DNA of 45,862 bases from Chthoniobacter sp. (GTDB lineage: Bacteria; Verrucomicrobiota; Verrucomicrobiia; Chthoniobacterales; Chthoniobacteraceae), in assembly GCA_021414005.1 (NCBI GenBank), contig JAIOPH010000021.1:1-45862 (forward strand), read 5' to 3'. Below the pieces are notes generated by a model. The model ran no database searches. It was not told the DNA's origin and was given only the letters and a program-made list of their open reading frames with translations. The stretch's first letter is position 1. Each line of letters begins with the position of its first letter. The translations under genes were made by a program, and so were the position numbers. Below are positions 22,894 through 30,841 of this stretch, one piece after another.

Positions 22894-24210
22894 ATGCCCA
22901 CCTCGCTCGAAACCGCCGCCCGCGCCATCGTCCAGCGCCTGCATGACGCCGGGCACACCGCGCTCTACGCCGGCGGCTGCGTGCGCGACCGGCTCATGGG
23001 CGTGGAACCCCACGATTACGACATCGCCACCGACGCGCGGCCCGAGCAGGTGCAGGCACTTTTCCGCCGCACCGTCGCCGTCGGCGCGCACTTCGGCGTC
23101 ATCGTGGTACTCGACGGCAGCTTCGAGTTTCAGGTCGCCACCTTCCGCAACGACGGCCAGTACATTGATGGTCGCCGCCCGGAGACCGTCAGCTTTTCCA
23201 CGCCCGAGCAGGACGCCGAGCGCCGCGACTTCACCATCAACGGCCTCTTTTTCGACCCGCTCACCGACCGCCTGATCGACTACGTCGGCGGCCAGCGCGA
23301 TCTCGACGCCCGCCTGCTCCGCGCCATCGGCCCCGCTGCCGACCGCTTCCGCGAAGACCGTCTCCGCATGCTCCGCGCCGTGCGCTTCGCCACCACGCTC
23401 GGCTTCGACATCGACGGCCCGACCTGGCGCGCCGTTAGCGAAAACGCCGCGCACATCGGTGAAGTCAGCGCCGAGCGCATCCGCGAGGAGCTGATGAAAA
23501 TCCTCCTCTCCCCACGACGCGTGCGCGGCTTTGATCTGCTCGATGAAAGCGGGCTGCTCCGCGAAATTCTTCCCGAGATCGAAGCGCTGAAAGGCTGCGA
23601 ACAACCGCCGCAGTTTCACCCCGAAGGCGACGTCTTCAAACACACCCGCATCATGCTCGACCTGCTGCCCGCGCAAGTCTCCGGCCCGCTCGTCCTCTCC
23701 GTGCTCTTCCACGACATCGGCAAGCCCGGCACCTTCACCACCGACGCCGATGGACGCATCCGCTTCAATGGACACGACCGTCTCGGCGCGGCCATGACCG
23801 AGCGCGTCATGCTCCGCCTGCGCTTTTCCCGCGCCGAGATCGACGCCACGGTCGAGGCCGTCGCGAACCACATGGTCTTCAAAGACGTGCAGCAGATGCG
23901 GGTGGCGAAACTCAAGCGCTTTCTCGCCCGCCCGCACATGAACGACGAACTCGAACTCCACCGCGTCGATTGCACCAGCAGCCACGGCCTGCTCGACAAT
24001 TACGAATTCCTCAAAGCCAAGCGCGAGGAATTCGCCAACGAGCCGCTCATCCCGCCACCGCTCATCACTGGCCGCGACCTCATCACGCTCGGTTTGAAAC
24101 CCGGCCCGCGCTTCACCGAAATCCTCGAAGCCGTGGAATCGCGCCAGCTCGAAAAAACCCTTCTCACCCGCGAGGAAGCGCTGGTCTTTGTGCGAGCCGA
24201 GTTTCGGTGA
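22894..24210 (+). CDS. CCA tRNA nucleotidyltransferase / poly(A) polymerase family
   Basis: 438 aa from the ATG at 22894; the longer frame reads through the terminator hairpin. Class II polymerase beta-fold head: GGCVRDRLMG (27-36) and DYDIATDARP with the metal-binding D41 and D43. RRDFTINGLFFDP and the tRNA/RNA-binding EDRLRMLRAVRFATTLGF follow. A middle HD domain reads LFHDIGKPGTF. The protein adds or repairs the 3'-CCA of tRNAs, or adds poly(A) tails; the two activities cannot be separated by eye, though the HD domain favours the CCA-adding type. tRNA genes such as the one at 12354 lack encoded CCA, so the genome needs such an enzyme. Confidence 0.92.
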   Translation: MPTSLETAARAIVQRLHDAGHTALYAGGCVRDRLMGVEPHDYDIATDARPEQVQALFRRTVAVGAHFGVIVVLDGSFEFQVATFRNDGQYIDGRRPETVSFSTPEQDAERRDFTINGLFFDPLTDRLIDYVGGQRDLDARLLRAIGPAADRFREDRLRMLRAVRFATTLGFDIDGPTWRAVSENAAHIGEVSAERIREELMKILLSPRRVRGFDLLDESGLLREILPEIEALKGCEQPPQFHPEGDVFKHTRIMLDLLPAQVSGPLVLSVLFHDIGKPGTFTTDADGRIRFNGHDRLGAAMTERVMLRLRFSRAEIDATVEAVANHMVFKDVQQMRVAKLKRFLARPHMNDELELHRVDCTSSHGLLDNYEFLKAKREEFANEPLIPPPLITGRDLITLGLKPGPRFTEILEAVESRQLEKTLLTREEALVFVRAEFR

Positions 24211-24232
24211 AGCGCTGGAAATACCCGCAGCG

Positions 24233-26611
24233 TCACCGCGTCAGCGCCTTTGCCTTCTCCAGCAGGGAGAGAAATTCCGCGCGGTAGCCGGTGGCGTCGT
24301 CGCCCTGGCCTTCGACGGCGAGTTCGTGGATGGAGTTCCAAGTCGCTTGGCCTTTGTGCGGGGAGTCGCGGAGGAGCATGCCGTAGCCGGCCACGGCGGC
24401 GGCGAAGCGGAAGTCGCGTGAGGATTTCTCCCACGTCGCGCCGGCGTCGGTGAGCGGGAATTCGAGGAGCTTGCTGGTATCGCCGTCGGGCGCTTTGTAG
24501 CGGAGCTTGAGGGTGAGCATTTCATGCCCGGGTTTCGGGAGAACCGTTCCGGGCCCATACGTGGGATACAATTGGGCGTCAGGCGGCTGCGGAAGACCAG
24601 ACGGCTGATATTTCAAAGCATCCACTTTCGTCAGCTCTGGCACGTCCTTGCCGGCGGGCACGACTTCGTAGAGCGCAGTGACCGTGTGGCCAGCGCCGAT
24701 CTCCCCGGCATCCTTTTTGTCGTCGTTAAAATCCTCCTTCGCGAGCAACCGCTTTTCGTAGCCGATAAGCCGGTAGCCGGAGACCTGCGCGGGGTTGAAC
24801 TCGACCTGGATTTTCACGTCCTTCGCGATGGTCACGAGGGTGCCGCTGAACTGCTCGACGAGCACCTTTTTCGCCTCCAGCAGCGTGTCGAGGTAGGCGT
24901 AGTTGCCGTTCCCCTTGTCGGCGAGTTTCACGAGCATGGCGTCCTTGAGATTGCCCATGCCAAAGCCGAGCACGGTGAGGAAGACGCCGCCCTTGGCCTT
25001 CTTCGCGATCATCTCCAGCAGGTCGCTTTGGTTGGTGACGCCCACGTTCCAGTCGCCATCGGTGGCGAGGATTACGCGGTTGGTGCCGCCTTTGATGAAG
25101 CTCTTCTGCGCGAGTTCATAAGCGAGTTGGATGCCGCTCGCGCCGTTGGTCGAGCCGCCCGCCTCGAGCCGGTCGAGCGCGAGGCGCATCTCCGCTTTGT
25201 CGTGCGTGGGCTGGAGCACGCAGCCGCTGCTGCCGGCATAGACCACGATGCCCACGCGATCCTCCGCGCCGAGCTGGTCGATGAGCAGGCCGAGGCTTTG
25301 TTTCAAAAGCGGCAGCTTGTTCGCGTCCGACATCGAACCGGACACGTCGATAAGAAAGACCAGGTTGCTCGCGGGGCGCTTGTCCTTCGCGATCTCGCGG
25401 CCTTTGAGCCCGATGCGGACGAGCCGGTGCTCGGGCGTCCACGGGCAGGTGGCCACTTCCATCGTGGCAGAGAAAGGCGCATCGCCCTCGGGCTGCGGGT
25501 AGCGGTAGGTGAAGTAGTTGAGCAGTTCCTCGATGCGCACCGCGCCTTTGGGCGGAAGCTGCCGGTCATTGAGGAAGCGCCGCACGATGGCGTAGCTCGC
25601 TGTGTCCACGTCGATGCTGAAGGTCGAGAGCGGATTCTCGCGCACGGCGAGAAAGGCGTTGTCGGTGATGGCGTCGAAGGCCTCGGTATTGCCAGGCTCG
25701 GAAGGGCGGCGAATGGTTTCACCGTCCTTTCCGCCTACTTCGTCGCTCTTGTCGAGCCGATCATAGAAGCGCTCTTCTGCGAGGACACCCACGGAACGGG
25801 GCGCACCAGCCTTTAGCTTCGCGTAATCGCCACGCGGCATGGCTCCGCCTCCGCCGGCTATGCGGCCTTTCGTCTCGGCCACACCTCGCGACGGTGCCGG
25901 TGAGGCGGGACGAAGTGCGAACGGCGCGGTCGGTCTGGCAGCGACAAGGCTGTCTGGAGCCGGCGGAGCCGGCGCCGCAGCGAGCACTGGGGCGCTCCCC
26001 GGGGCGTTGGCAGGCTCGAACTGCACCCGTGCGACCGGCGGCGATTTCTTCGCCATCATCCGCGGCATTTCAGTGGACGGGCTGTCACTCGTCGCGTTCG
26101 ACTTGGCGTCAGCGAGTAGCGACGGATTCGTAAGCGCGGGTGCTTCGGGCACACCAGTCGCCGACTGCGGCTCCGGCGAAGGGGGTTGCGCCAGGTCAAT
26201 CGTCGGCTGCGGCGGCGTTTCGCTCTTCGCCATCGTCCGATCGGCGGCATTTCTTTCCGCATCCATCGCGCGGAAGATGAGGGCGATGGACACGCCGACG
26301 ATGAGGCACGCGGCGATGGCCGAGAGGACCGTGAGGCGGCGCGGAAACGGAATGACCTTCGCGCTTTCCACCCGCGCTCCCGGAGCCGACGCAGCCAGTA
26401 CCGTGGCGCGCTGCGCGGCGGTGAGCGGCTGCGCTTCCTCGCGCTGCAATTCAAGGCGCAGCCGGGCGGCGAGCGCCTGCGTTTCCGCGGCGGCGGCGGC
26501 GGCGCTGGCATCGGCGCGGATGAGCGCCTCGATCTCCGCGCGCTCGGCCGCGGTCAGTTCGTCGAGTTCGCCGAGAAGGTGGGCGGTGAATTTGGGGTCG
26601 TCGGTATTCAT
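24233..26611 (-). CDS. Anti-sigma-like membrane protein fused to a von Willebrand factor A domain
   Basis: 792 aa from the ATG overlapping the sigma-factor stop (ATGA). The N-terminus (LLGELDELTAAERAEIEALI) looks like the cytoplasmic anti-sigma domain of ECF regulators. One transmembrane helix (about 94-113) is followed by a long Pro/Ala-rich linker (115-270). Then comes a VWA N-terminal region (FSIDVDTASYAIVRRFLNDR, 331-350) and a VWA domain from about 415 with the MIDAS motif DVSGSM (422-427) and ATDGDWN. DUF3520-type sequence forms the C-terminus. The outside VWA may sense a ligand and release the sigma factor (inference). Confidence 0.9.
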   Translation of the reverse strand: MNTDDPKFTAHLLGELDELTAAERAEIEALIRADASAAAAAAETQALAARLRLELQREEAQPLTAAQRATVLAASAPGARVESAKVIPFPRRLTVLSAIAACLIVGVSIALIFRAMDAERNAADRTMAKSETPPQPTIDLAQPPSPEPQSATGVPEAPALTNPSLLADAKSNATSDSPSTEMPRMMAKKSPPVARVQFEPANAPGSAPVLAAAPAPPAPDSLVAARPTAPFALRPASPAPSRGVAETKGRIAGGGGAMPRGDYAKLKAGAPRSVGVLAEERFYDRLDKSDEVGGKDGETIRRPSEPGNTEAFDAITDNAFLAVRENPLSTFSIDVDTASYAIVRRFLNDRQLPPKGAVRIEELLNYFTYRYPQPEGDAPFSATMEVATCPWTPEHRLVRIGLKGREIAKDKRPASNLVFLIDVSGSMSDANKLPLLKQSLGLLIDQLGAEDRVGIVVYAGSSGCVLQPTHDKAEMRLALDRLEAGGSTNGASGIQLAYELAQKSFIKGGTNRVILATDGDWNVGVTNQSDLLEMIAKKAKGGVFLTVLGFGMGNLKDAMLVKLADKGNGNYAYLDTLLEAKKVLVEQFSGTLVTIAKDVKIQVEFNPAQVSGYRLIGYEKRLLAKEDFNDDKKDAGEIGAGHTVTALYEVVPAGKDVPELTKVDALKYQPSGLPQPPDAQLYPTYGPGTVLPKPGHEMLTLKLRYKAPDGDTSKLLEFPLTDAGATWEKSSRDFRFAAAVAGYGMLLRDSPHKGQATWNSIHELAVEGQGDDATGYRAEFLSLLEKAKALTR

Positions 26612-27207
26612 AGTGCGGAGCGGAGCGGGAGGTTGAAGTCGGGCAGCGGCTGCTCGTGGAGCAGGGCGCGGAGTTTTTTCAGCCCGGCGTGGAGGAGAAA
26701 GCCGACGTTGGTCACGCTGAGTTGCGTGACCTCGGCGATCTCGCGGTAGCTGAGGTCGTTTTGGAATTTGAGGCGGATGACTTCGCGCTGGTTCGGGCTC
26801 AGCGCGTCGAGCAGATCGAAGAGCGACGTGGCGGCCTCGCGCTGCTCGAGAGCGGAGCCGGGGCCGGGCGCGGCGCAGATTTGGTTGTCGGGGAGTTCCA
26901 TGGGAATGAGGCGGCGGTGTTTGCGGAGATGGTCGAGCGCGCGGTTGCGCGTGACCGTGAAAAGCCAGGCTTCGAGATTCGGAGTTCGGAGTTCTGAGTT
27001 CGGCGACGGGGGTGTTGCGCCGTTCGTCATTCCACATTCGGCATTCGTCATTTCCTTCATCCCGCCCTGCGCGAATTTGATGAAGGTTTCCTGTACCACG
27101 TCGCGCGCGGCATCGAGGTCGTCCACGATGCTGCAAGCGTAGCGGATGAGCGGCCGCTCGTAGCGATCGAGCAGGGCGATGAGGTCGGGTGGGTCCGTGG
27201 GAGGCAT
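26608..27207 (-). CDS. ECF RNA polymerase sigma factor with an in-frame repeat insertion
   Basis: 199 aa from ATG 27207. Sigma region 2 (LLDRYERPLIRYACSIVDD and ARDVVQETFIKFAQ) and region 4 (LSPNQREVIRLKFQNDLSYR, EIAEVTQLSVTNVGF) are clear. Between them, residues 48-77 (26977-27066) read EMTNAECGMTNG then PNSELRTPN. This is not sigma sequence but a translated dispersed intergenic repeat. It lies between regions 2.1 and 2.2, and LEAWLFTVTRNRALDHLRK resumes in frame. It is translationally coupled (4-nt overlap) to the anti-sigma/VWA gene and divergent from the cystatin gene. Confidence 0.93.
   Translation of the reverse strand: MPPTDPPDLIALLDRYERPLIRYACSIVDDLDAARDVVQETFIKFAQGGMKEMTNAECGMTNGATPPSPNSELRTPNLEAWLFTVTRNRALDHLRKHRRLIPMELPDNQICAAPGPGSALEQREAATSLFDLLDALSPNQREVIRLKFQNDLSYREIAEVTQLSVTNVGFLLHAGLKKLRALLHEQPLPDFNLPLRSAL
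26977..27066. repeat. NSELRTPN/MTNAEC-type repeat inside the sigma-factor gene
   Basis: About 90 bp of GAATGNCG- and GGAGTTCGGAGTT-type iterations. On the coding strand it translates as MTNAECGMTN and SPNSELRTPN. Related CGTCATTC iterations occur at 2381-2420. The element keeps the host reading frame. Confidence 0.7.
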
Positions 27208-27359
27208 AGGCGTTCTATGGTCCAAACGAACGATGCCCGCGATTTATTAGAGGACGTGGAAAGTTCTCCACGCGGTGCGTGGCGGCTGAAAATTTCGCCG
27301 CTCTTTTTGAGCGTTTGCCAACGGGGCTAAATGCTTTGCAGCATTGCGCTCGCGGACCT

Positions 27360-27749
27360 ATGAGCATGGGCATGAAAATCTCCCGCTCCCTCCTTTCACT
27401 CTCCCTCCCGCTCGCCGTGTCCTGCGCACTCGGCGGCATCTCCTTCACGCCCTCCACCTGCCGGGCCGGCGAACCGAGGCCGATCGTCGGCGGCTTCCGC
27501 GCGGGGGACAAGGCAGACCCGGAGGTGCTCGCGGCGGCGAAGTTCGCCGTCGCCGAGCAGGCGAAAAAGAAGGGCGTCGCCGTGGAGTTGGTCGCGGTGG
27601 AAAGCGTGGAGCAGCAGGTCGTGGCGGGGATGAATTACCTGCTGCGGCTCAAGGTGAAGATCGACGGCAAGGAGCAGCAGGTCACGGCCAAGGTCTGGCG
27701 GAAAGTGCCCGTTTCGGAAGGCTACGCGCTGACCAGTTGGGAACCGTAG
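27360..27749 (+). CDS. Secreted cystatin-like cysteine-protease inhibitor
   Basis: 129 aa from ATG 27360, with a signal peptide to about residue 36 (MSMGMKISRS, hydrophobic core, STCRA). The mature protein carries all three inhibitory elements of cystatins: an N-terminal Gly pair (PIVGGF, 41-46), QVVAG (86-90) and a C-terminal SW (126-127). EVLAAAKFAVAEQAKKKGV matches the cystatin helix motif (LARFAV-like). Cystatins block papain-type proteases. In bacteria they may protect against predators or host proteases. A promoter for the next gene lies right after it. Confidence 0.88.
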   Translation: MSMGMKISRSLLSLSLPLAVSCALGGISFTPSTCRAGEPRPIVGGFRAGDKADPEVLAAAKFAVAEQAKKKGVAVELVAVESVEQQVVAGMNYLLRLKVKIDGKEQQVTAKVWRKVPVSEGYALTSWEP

Positions 27750-27766
27750 CACCCGCACGCGCGAGC

Positions 27767-27795
27767 TTGATGCCCCCCGACGAGGGTCCTAGCCT
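27767..27795 (+). promoter_or_regulatory. Promoter of the sulfite reductase flavoprotein gene
   Basis: TTGATG (27767-27772), a 17-bp spacer and TAGCCT (27790-27795), with the ATG only 11 bp downstream. This gives a very short or leaderless-type 5' end like that of ilvC. Confidence 0.55.
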
Positions 27796-27805
27796 GCGCG
27801 CCCTT

Positions 27806-28960
27806 ATGTCCTCCGAATCCGCTTCCCCCTACTCCCGCAAGAATCCTTTTCCCGCCACGCATCCTGTCAACCGGCGGCTCTCCGGCGAAGGCTCGGGCAA
27901 GGACACGCGGCATCACGAAATCTCGCTGGCCGGTTCTGGGCTGAGCTACGAGGTCGGCGATTCGCTGGGCCTTTTCGCCGCGAACAATCCCACGCTCGTC
28001 TCCGAAGTCATCGCGGCCATCGGCGCGACCGGCGAGGAAACCGTCCCCGGCTCCGATGCTGTGCCCAAGCCGCTCCGCGCGGCGCTGACGACGGACTACG
28101 TCATCACCCAGCCGTCGAAGGAATTTCTGAAAGCACTCGTCGAGCGGGCGGGCGACGCGGCGGGTCAACTGTGCGATCTCGCCTCCGACCCGGCGCAGAA
28201 AAAGGCGCTGGAGGATTACTTGTGGGGCCTTGAGTTCATCGACTTTCTCCGCGGCCATCCGAGCGTGAAGTGGACGGCGGAGGAGTTTGTCAAAACGCTG
28301 CGCAAGCTCCAGCCGCGGCTTTACTCCATCGCCTCCAGCCTCAAGGCCAACCCGGAATTCGTGCATCTCACCGTGGCCACCGTGCGCTACGAAAGCCACG
28401 GGCGGCAGCGCGAGGGCGTGGCTTCCACCTTTCTAGCCGAACGCTGGCCGGCGGGGGAAACGGCGGGCGTCTTCATCCATACGGCGAAACATTTCCGTCT
28501 GCCGGAAGACCCCGCCGCACCGGTCATCATGGTCGGCCCCGGCACCGGCGTCGCGCCGTTCCGCGCGTATCTCCAGGAGCGGCAGGTCACGGGCGCGCCG
28601 GGCCGGAACTGGCTGTTCTTCGGCGAGCAAAAGCGCGCGTCGGATTTCCTCTACGAAAGCGAACTCACCCAACTCCAGAGCGAAGGCGTGCTCACCCGGC
28701 TTGATGTCGCCTTTTCCCGCGATCAGGCCGCAAAGATCTACGTGCAGGACCGCATGCGCGAAAATGCCCGCGAGCTGTGGGCTTGGCTGGAGGAAGGCGC
28801 GCACTTCTACGTCTGCGGCGACGGCGCCCGCATGGCCAAGGACGTGGATGCCGAATTGCATCGCATCGCGCAAACCGAAGGCGGTAAGACGCCCGAAGAG
28901 GCGGCGGCCTACGTGGAGGCGATGAAAAAAGAGAAGCGTTACAAGAAGGATGTGTATTAG
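27806..28960 (+). CDS. Sulfite reductase (NADPH) flavoprotein-type subunit without flavodoxin domain
   Basis: 384 aa from ATG 27806. It corresponds to the FAD/NADPH half of CysJ and of CPR-type diflavin reductases: FAD motif RLYSIASS (171-178), a connecting helical domain (about 90-165), NADP-binding GPGTGVAPFRAYLQER (244-259) and the C-terminal CGDGARMAKDVDAEL followed by KRYKKDVY. The N-terminal FMN flavodoxin domain (about 200 residues) is absent. NPFPATHPVNRRLSGEGSGK is the normal domain start, so this is not a truncation artefact. Electrons would have to pass to a separate flavodoxin or ferredoxin. Confidence 0.9.
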   Translation: MSSESASPYSRKNPFPATHPVNRRLSGEGSGKDTRHHEISLAGSGLSYEVGDSLGLFAANNPTLVSEVIAAIGATGEETVPGSDAVPKPLRAALTTDYVITQPSKEFLKALVERAGDAAGQLCDLASDPAQKKALEDYLWGLEFIDFLRGHPSVKWTAEEFVKTLRKLQPRLYSIASSLKANPEFVHLTVATVRYESHGRQREGVASTFLAERWPAGETAGVFIHTAKHFRLPEDPAAPVIMVGPGTGVAPFRAYLQERQVTGAPGRNWLFFGEQKRASDFLYESELTQLQSEGVLTRLDVAFSRDQAAKIYVQDRMRENARELWAWLEEGAHFYVCGDGARMAKDVDAELHRIAQTEGGKTPEEAAAYVEAMKKEKRYKKDVY

Positions 28961-28991
28961 TCCCCGCCGCATCATGCAAACACTTACACCC

Positions 28992-30167
28992 ATGATCACG
29001 CTCCGCACCGCACTGCACCTGCTCAGCATCACCCTCGTCATGTCGCTCAGCGCCATCGGCGCGGAGTTTGAGGTGAAGCCGGTCTCGCCCGAGCAAGCCG
29101 CCGAATACAAGCTGCTGCCGTCGTTTTACAAAAAGGCCACGCTCGTGCAGGAAATCCTCATCGCGACCTCGGACAAAGTGCCGGACGTCGTCCACAAGGA
29201 GGCCGCTTATCTTTTCGACATGGTGATGCGGAACATCAACCCCGCGGTCGCCCAGCGCATCCGCGACAAAAAGGTGCTCTGCGTGCTGGTGGGGCACAGC
29301 GAGTTGACTTCGGACGTACCGCAGTTTGTCTCCGACAAGACGGGCAAGGAACTCGACTTTTACAACTGGCGGCAACGCGGTTTTCTCACCTCGGTGGCCG
29401 GACGTCCGGTGGTGCTTTTCGCCGAGGAAGACGTGATGGAATACGAAGGCGGCATGCAGATCGAAAGCATCCTGATTCACGAGTTCGGCCATGTGATTGA
29501 TGGCGCGGGCTTCGACAAGGAACTGCACGACCGGCTGACCGCGGCCTTTGAGAACGCCAAGAAAAAGGGGCTGTACATGGATGGCTACGCGGCGCAGAAA
29601 TTCCGGCGCGTGACCAGCGCCACGCCGGTCAGTCTCGTCGAGGCGCTGGCGAAATCGTTTCCCGACCAGACGCCGGACTTTCTCCGCGCGTGTCTCACTG
29701 GCGGCGACATCCTCGTCAACGGCCAACCCGCCAAGGCCGACGTGCAGGTGACGAAGGACGACAAGGTGCTCATAGTTTTCGGAGGGCCGAAACGGACCTA
29801 CTCGCTGGCCAGCCGCGCTGAGTATTGGGCGGAGGGTTTGCAGGACTGGTACGACACCAACCGGACGATGGACCACGACCACAACCACATTCATACGCGC
29901 GGGCCGTTCAAGGAATACGACCCGGAACTTGCAAAGCTCTGCGCGGATGTCCTCGGCGACAACGAATGGCGCTTTGTCTCGCCGCGCACCCGTGCCGCTA
30001 CTGAGCACCTCACCGGCTACGACCCGAAGACCGCGCCGAAAGTGGCGAAGCTCGAACACATCGACCTCGCCGCGCAGGATTACTACGACACGTATTGGAA
30101 GGATTACTGGAAGCGCCTGCACGAGAAGCACCCCGACAAAGTCGCCGCCCCAGCCCCGGCCCCGTAG
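28992..30167 (+). CDS. Secreted HExxH metallopeptidase-like protein with an S4-like insert
   Basis: 391 aa from ATG 28992, giving a signal peptide MITLRTALHLLSITLVMS cleaved near residue 24. The zinc site HEFGH is at 163-167 and a downstream Glu lies in EYWAEGLQDWYDTN (277 or 281), as in anthrax-lethal-factor-type (ATLF) gluzincins. Between them, residues 212-265 (SLVEALAKSF, LRACLTGGDILVNGQPAKAD, VTKDDKVLIV) read like an S4 RNA-binding domain, which is unexpected in a secreted protein. A His/Asp-rich patch (MDHDHNHIH, about 293-301) follows. Start codons at 28974 and 28950 are also possible. Confidence 0.75.
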   Translation: MITLRTALHLLSITLVMSLSAIGAEFEVKPVSPEQAAEYKLLPSFYKKATLVQEILIATSDKVPDVVHKEAAYLFDMVMRNINPAVAQRIRDKKVLCVLVGHSELTSDVPQFVSDKTGKELDFYNWRQRGFLTSVAGRPVVLFAEEDVMEYEGGMQIESILIHEFGHVIDGAGFDKELHDRLTAAFENAKKKGLYMDGYAAQKFRRVTSATPVSLVEALAKSFPDQTPDFLRACLTGGDILVNGQPAKADVQVTKDDKVLIVFGGPKRTYSLASRAEYWAEGLQDWYDTNRTMDHDHNHIHTRGPFKEYDPELAKLCADVLGDNEWRFVSPRTRAATEHLTGYDPKTAPKVAKLEHIDLAAQDYYDTYWKDYWKRLHEKHPDKVAAPAPAP

Positions 30168-30178
30168 GTTGATCGCGC

Positions 30179-30826
30179 TTAGCTGACGCGTGCCGTGCGC
30201 ACGGCGGCGACGAGTTCGCGGGCGCGCCGGGTAAGCGTTTTCCAATCGCGCTGCGCGAATATTTCCCGCGAGACGAGCGCGCTGCCCACGCCGAGGGCGA
30301 CGCTGCCGGCGGCGAGAAAGGCGGCGGCGGTGGCGGCCGTGACGCCGCCCGTCGGAATGATCTGGAGCATGGGCAGCGGGGCGAGGAGGTTTTTGATGTA
30401 GGTCGGCCCGACGTGGTCGGCGGGGAAGAGTTTCACAAAATCCGCGCCGGACTCGTGCGCGAGGAGGCACTCGGTGGGCGTGAAGGCACCGCTGGCGATG
30501 GGCTTGCCGTAGCGGTTACACATGCGGATGACGTCGATCCGCGTGACTGGCGTGACCACGAATTCCGCGCCAGCGAGGATGGCGATGCGCGCGGTCTCGG
30601 CGTCGATGACGCTGCCGACGCCCATGAGCACATGATCGCCGAGTTTCGCCGCAAGGTCGCCGATGACGTCGATGGCGTTTGGCGTGGTCATGGTGATCTC
30701 CACGGCGGTGACGCCGCCGGCGACCAGCGCTTCGGTCGCCGGGATGAGTTGCTCGGAAGAATCGGCCCGGATGATGGCGATAATTCCGGGGTCGAGGAGG
30801 CGCTTGATGATGGCGGGTTTGGTCAT
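30179..30826 (-). CDS. eda: 2-dehydro-3-deoxyphosphogluconate (KDPG/KHG) aldolase
   Basis: 215 aa, the standard length. The enzyme splits KDPG into pyruvate and glyceraldehyde 3-phosphate in the Entner-Doudoroff and uronate pathways. Markers are R20 in AIIRADS, E43 in AVEITMTTP, the Schiff-base lysine K132 in GADFVKLFPAD, and the phosphate loop IIPTGGVTAATA, followed by GVGSALVS. No edd, kdgK or uronate genes are next to it. It is followed at its 5' side by a secreted hypothetical on the same strand. A 2-dehydro-3-deoxygalactonate variant substrate is possible. Confidence 0.93.
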   Translation of the reverse strand: MTKPAIIKRLLDPGIIAIIRADSSEQLIPATEALVAGGVTAVEITMTTPNAIDVIGDLAAKLGDHVLMGVGSVIDAETARIAILAGAEFVVTPVTRIDVIRMCNRYGKPIASGAFTPTECLLAHESGADFVKLFPADHVGPTYIKNLLAPLPMLQIIPTGGVTAATAAAFLAAGSVALGVGSALVSREIFAQRDWKTLTRRARELVAAVRTARVS

Positions 30827-30841
30827 AGGTGGGGAGCGGAG

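Noticed and set aside
24233..27136. A single 967-aa protein joining the sigma-factor region and the VWA gene
   Set aside because: The first part is an out-of-frame reading of the sigma factor. The real start is the ATG at 26611 overlapping the sigma stop.
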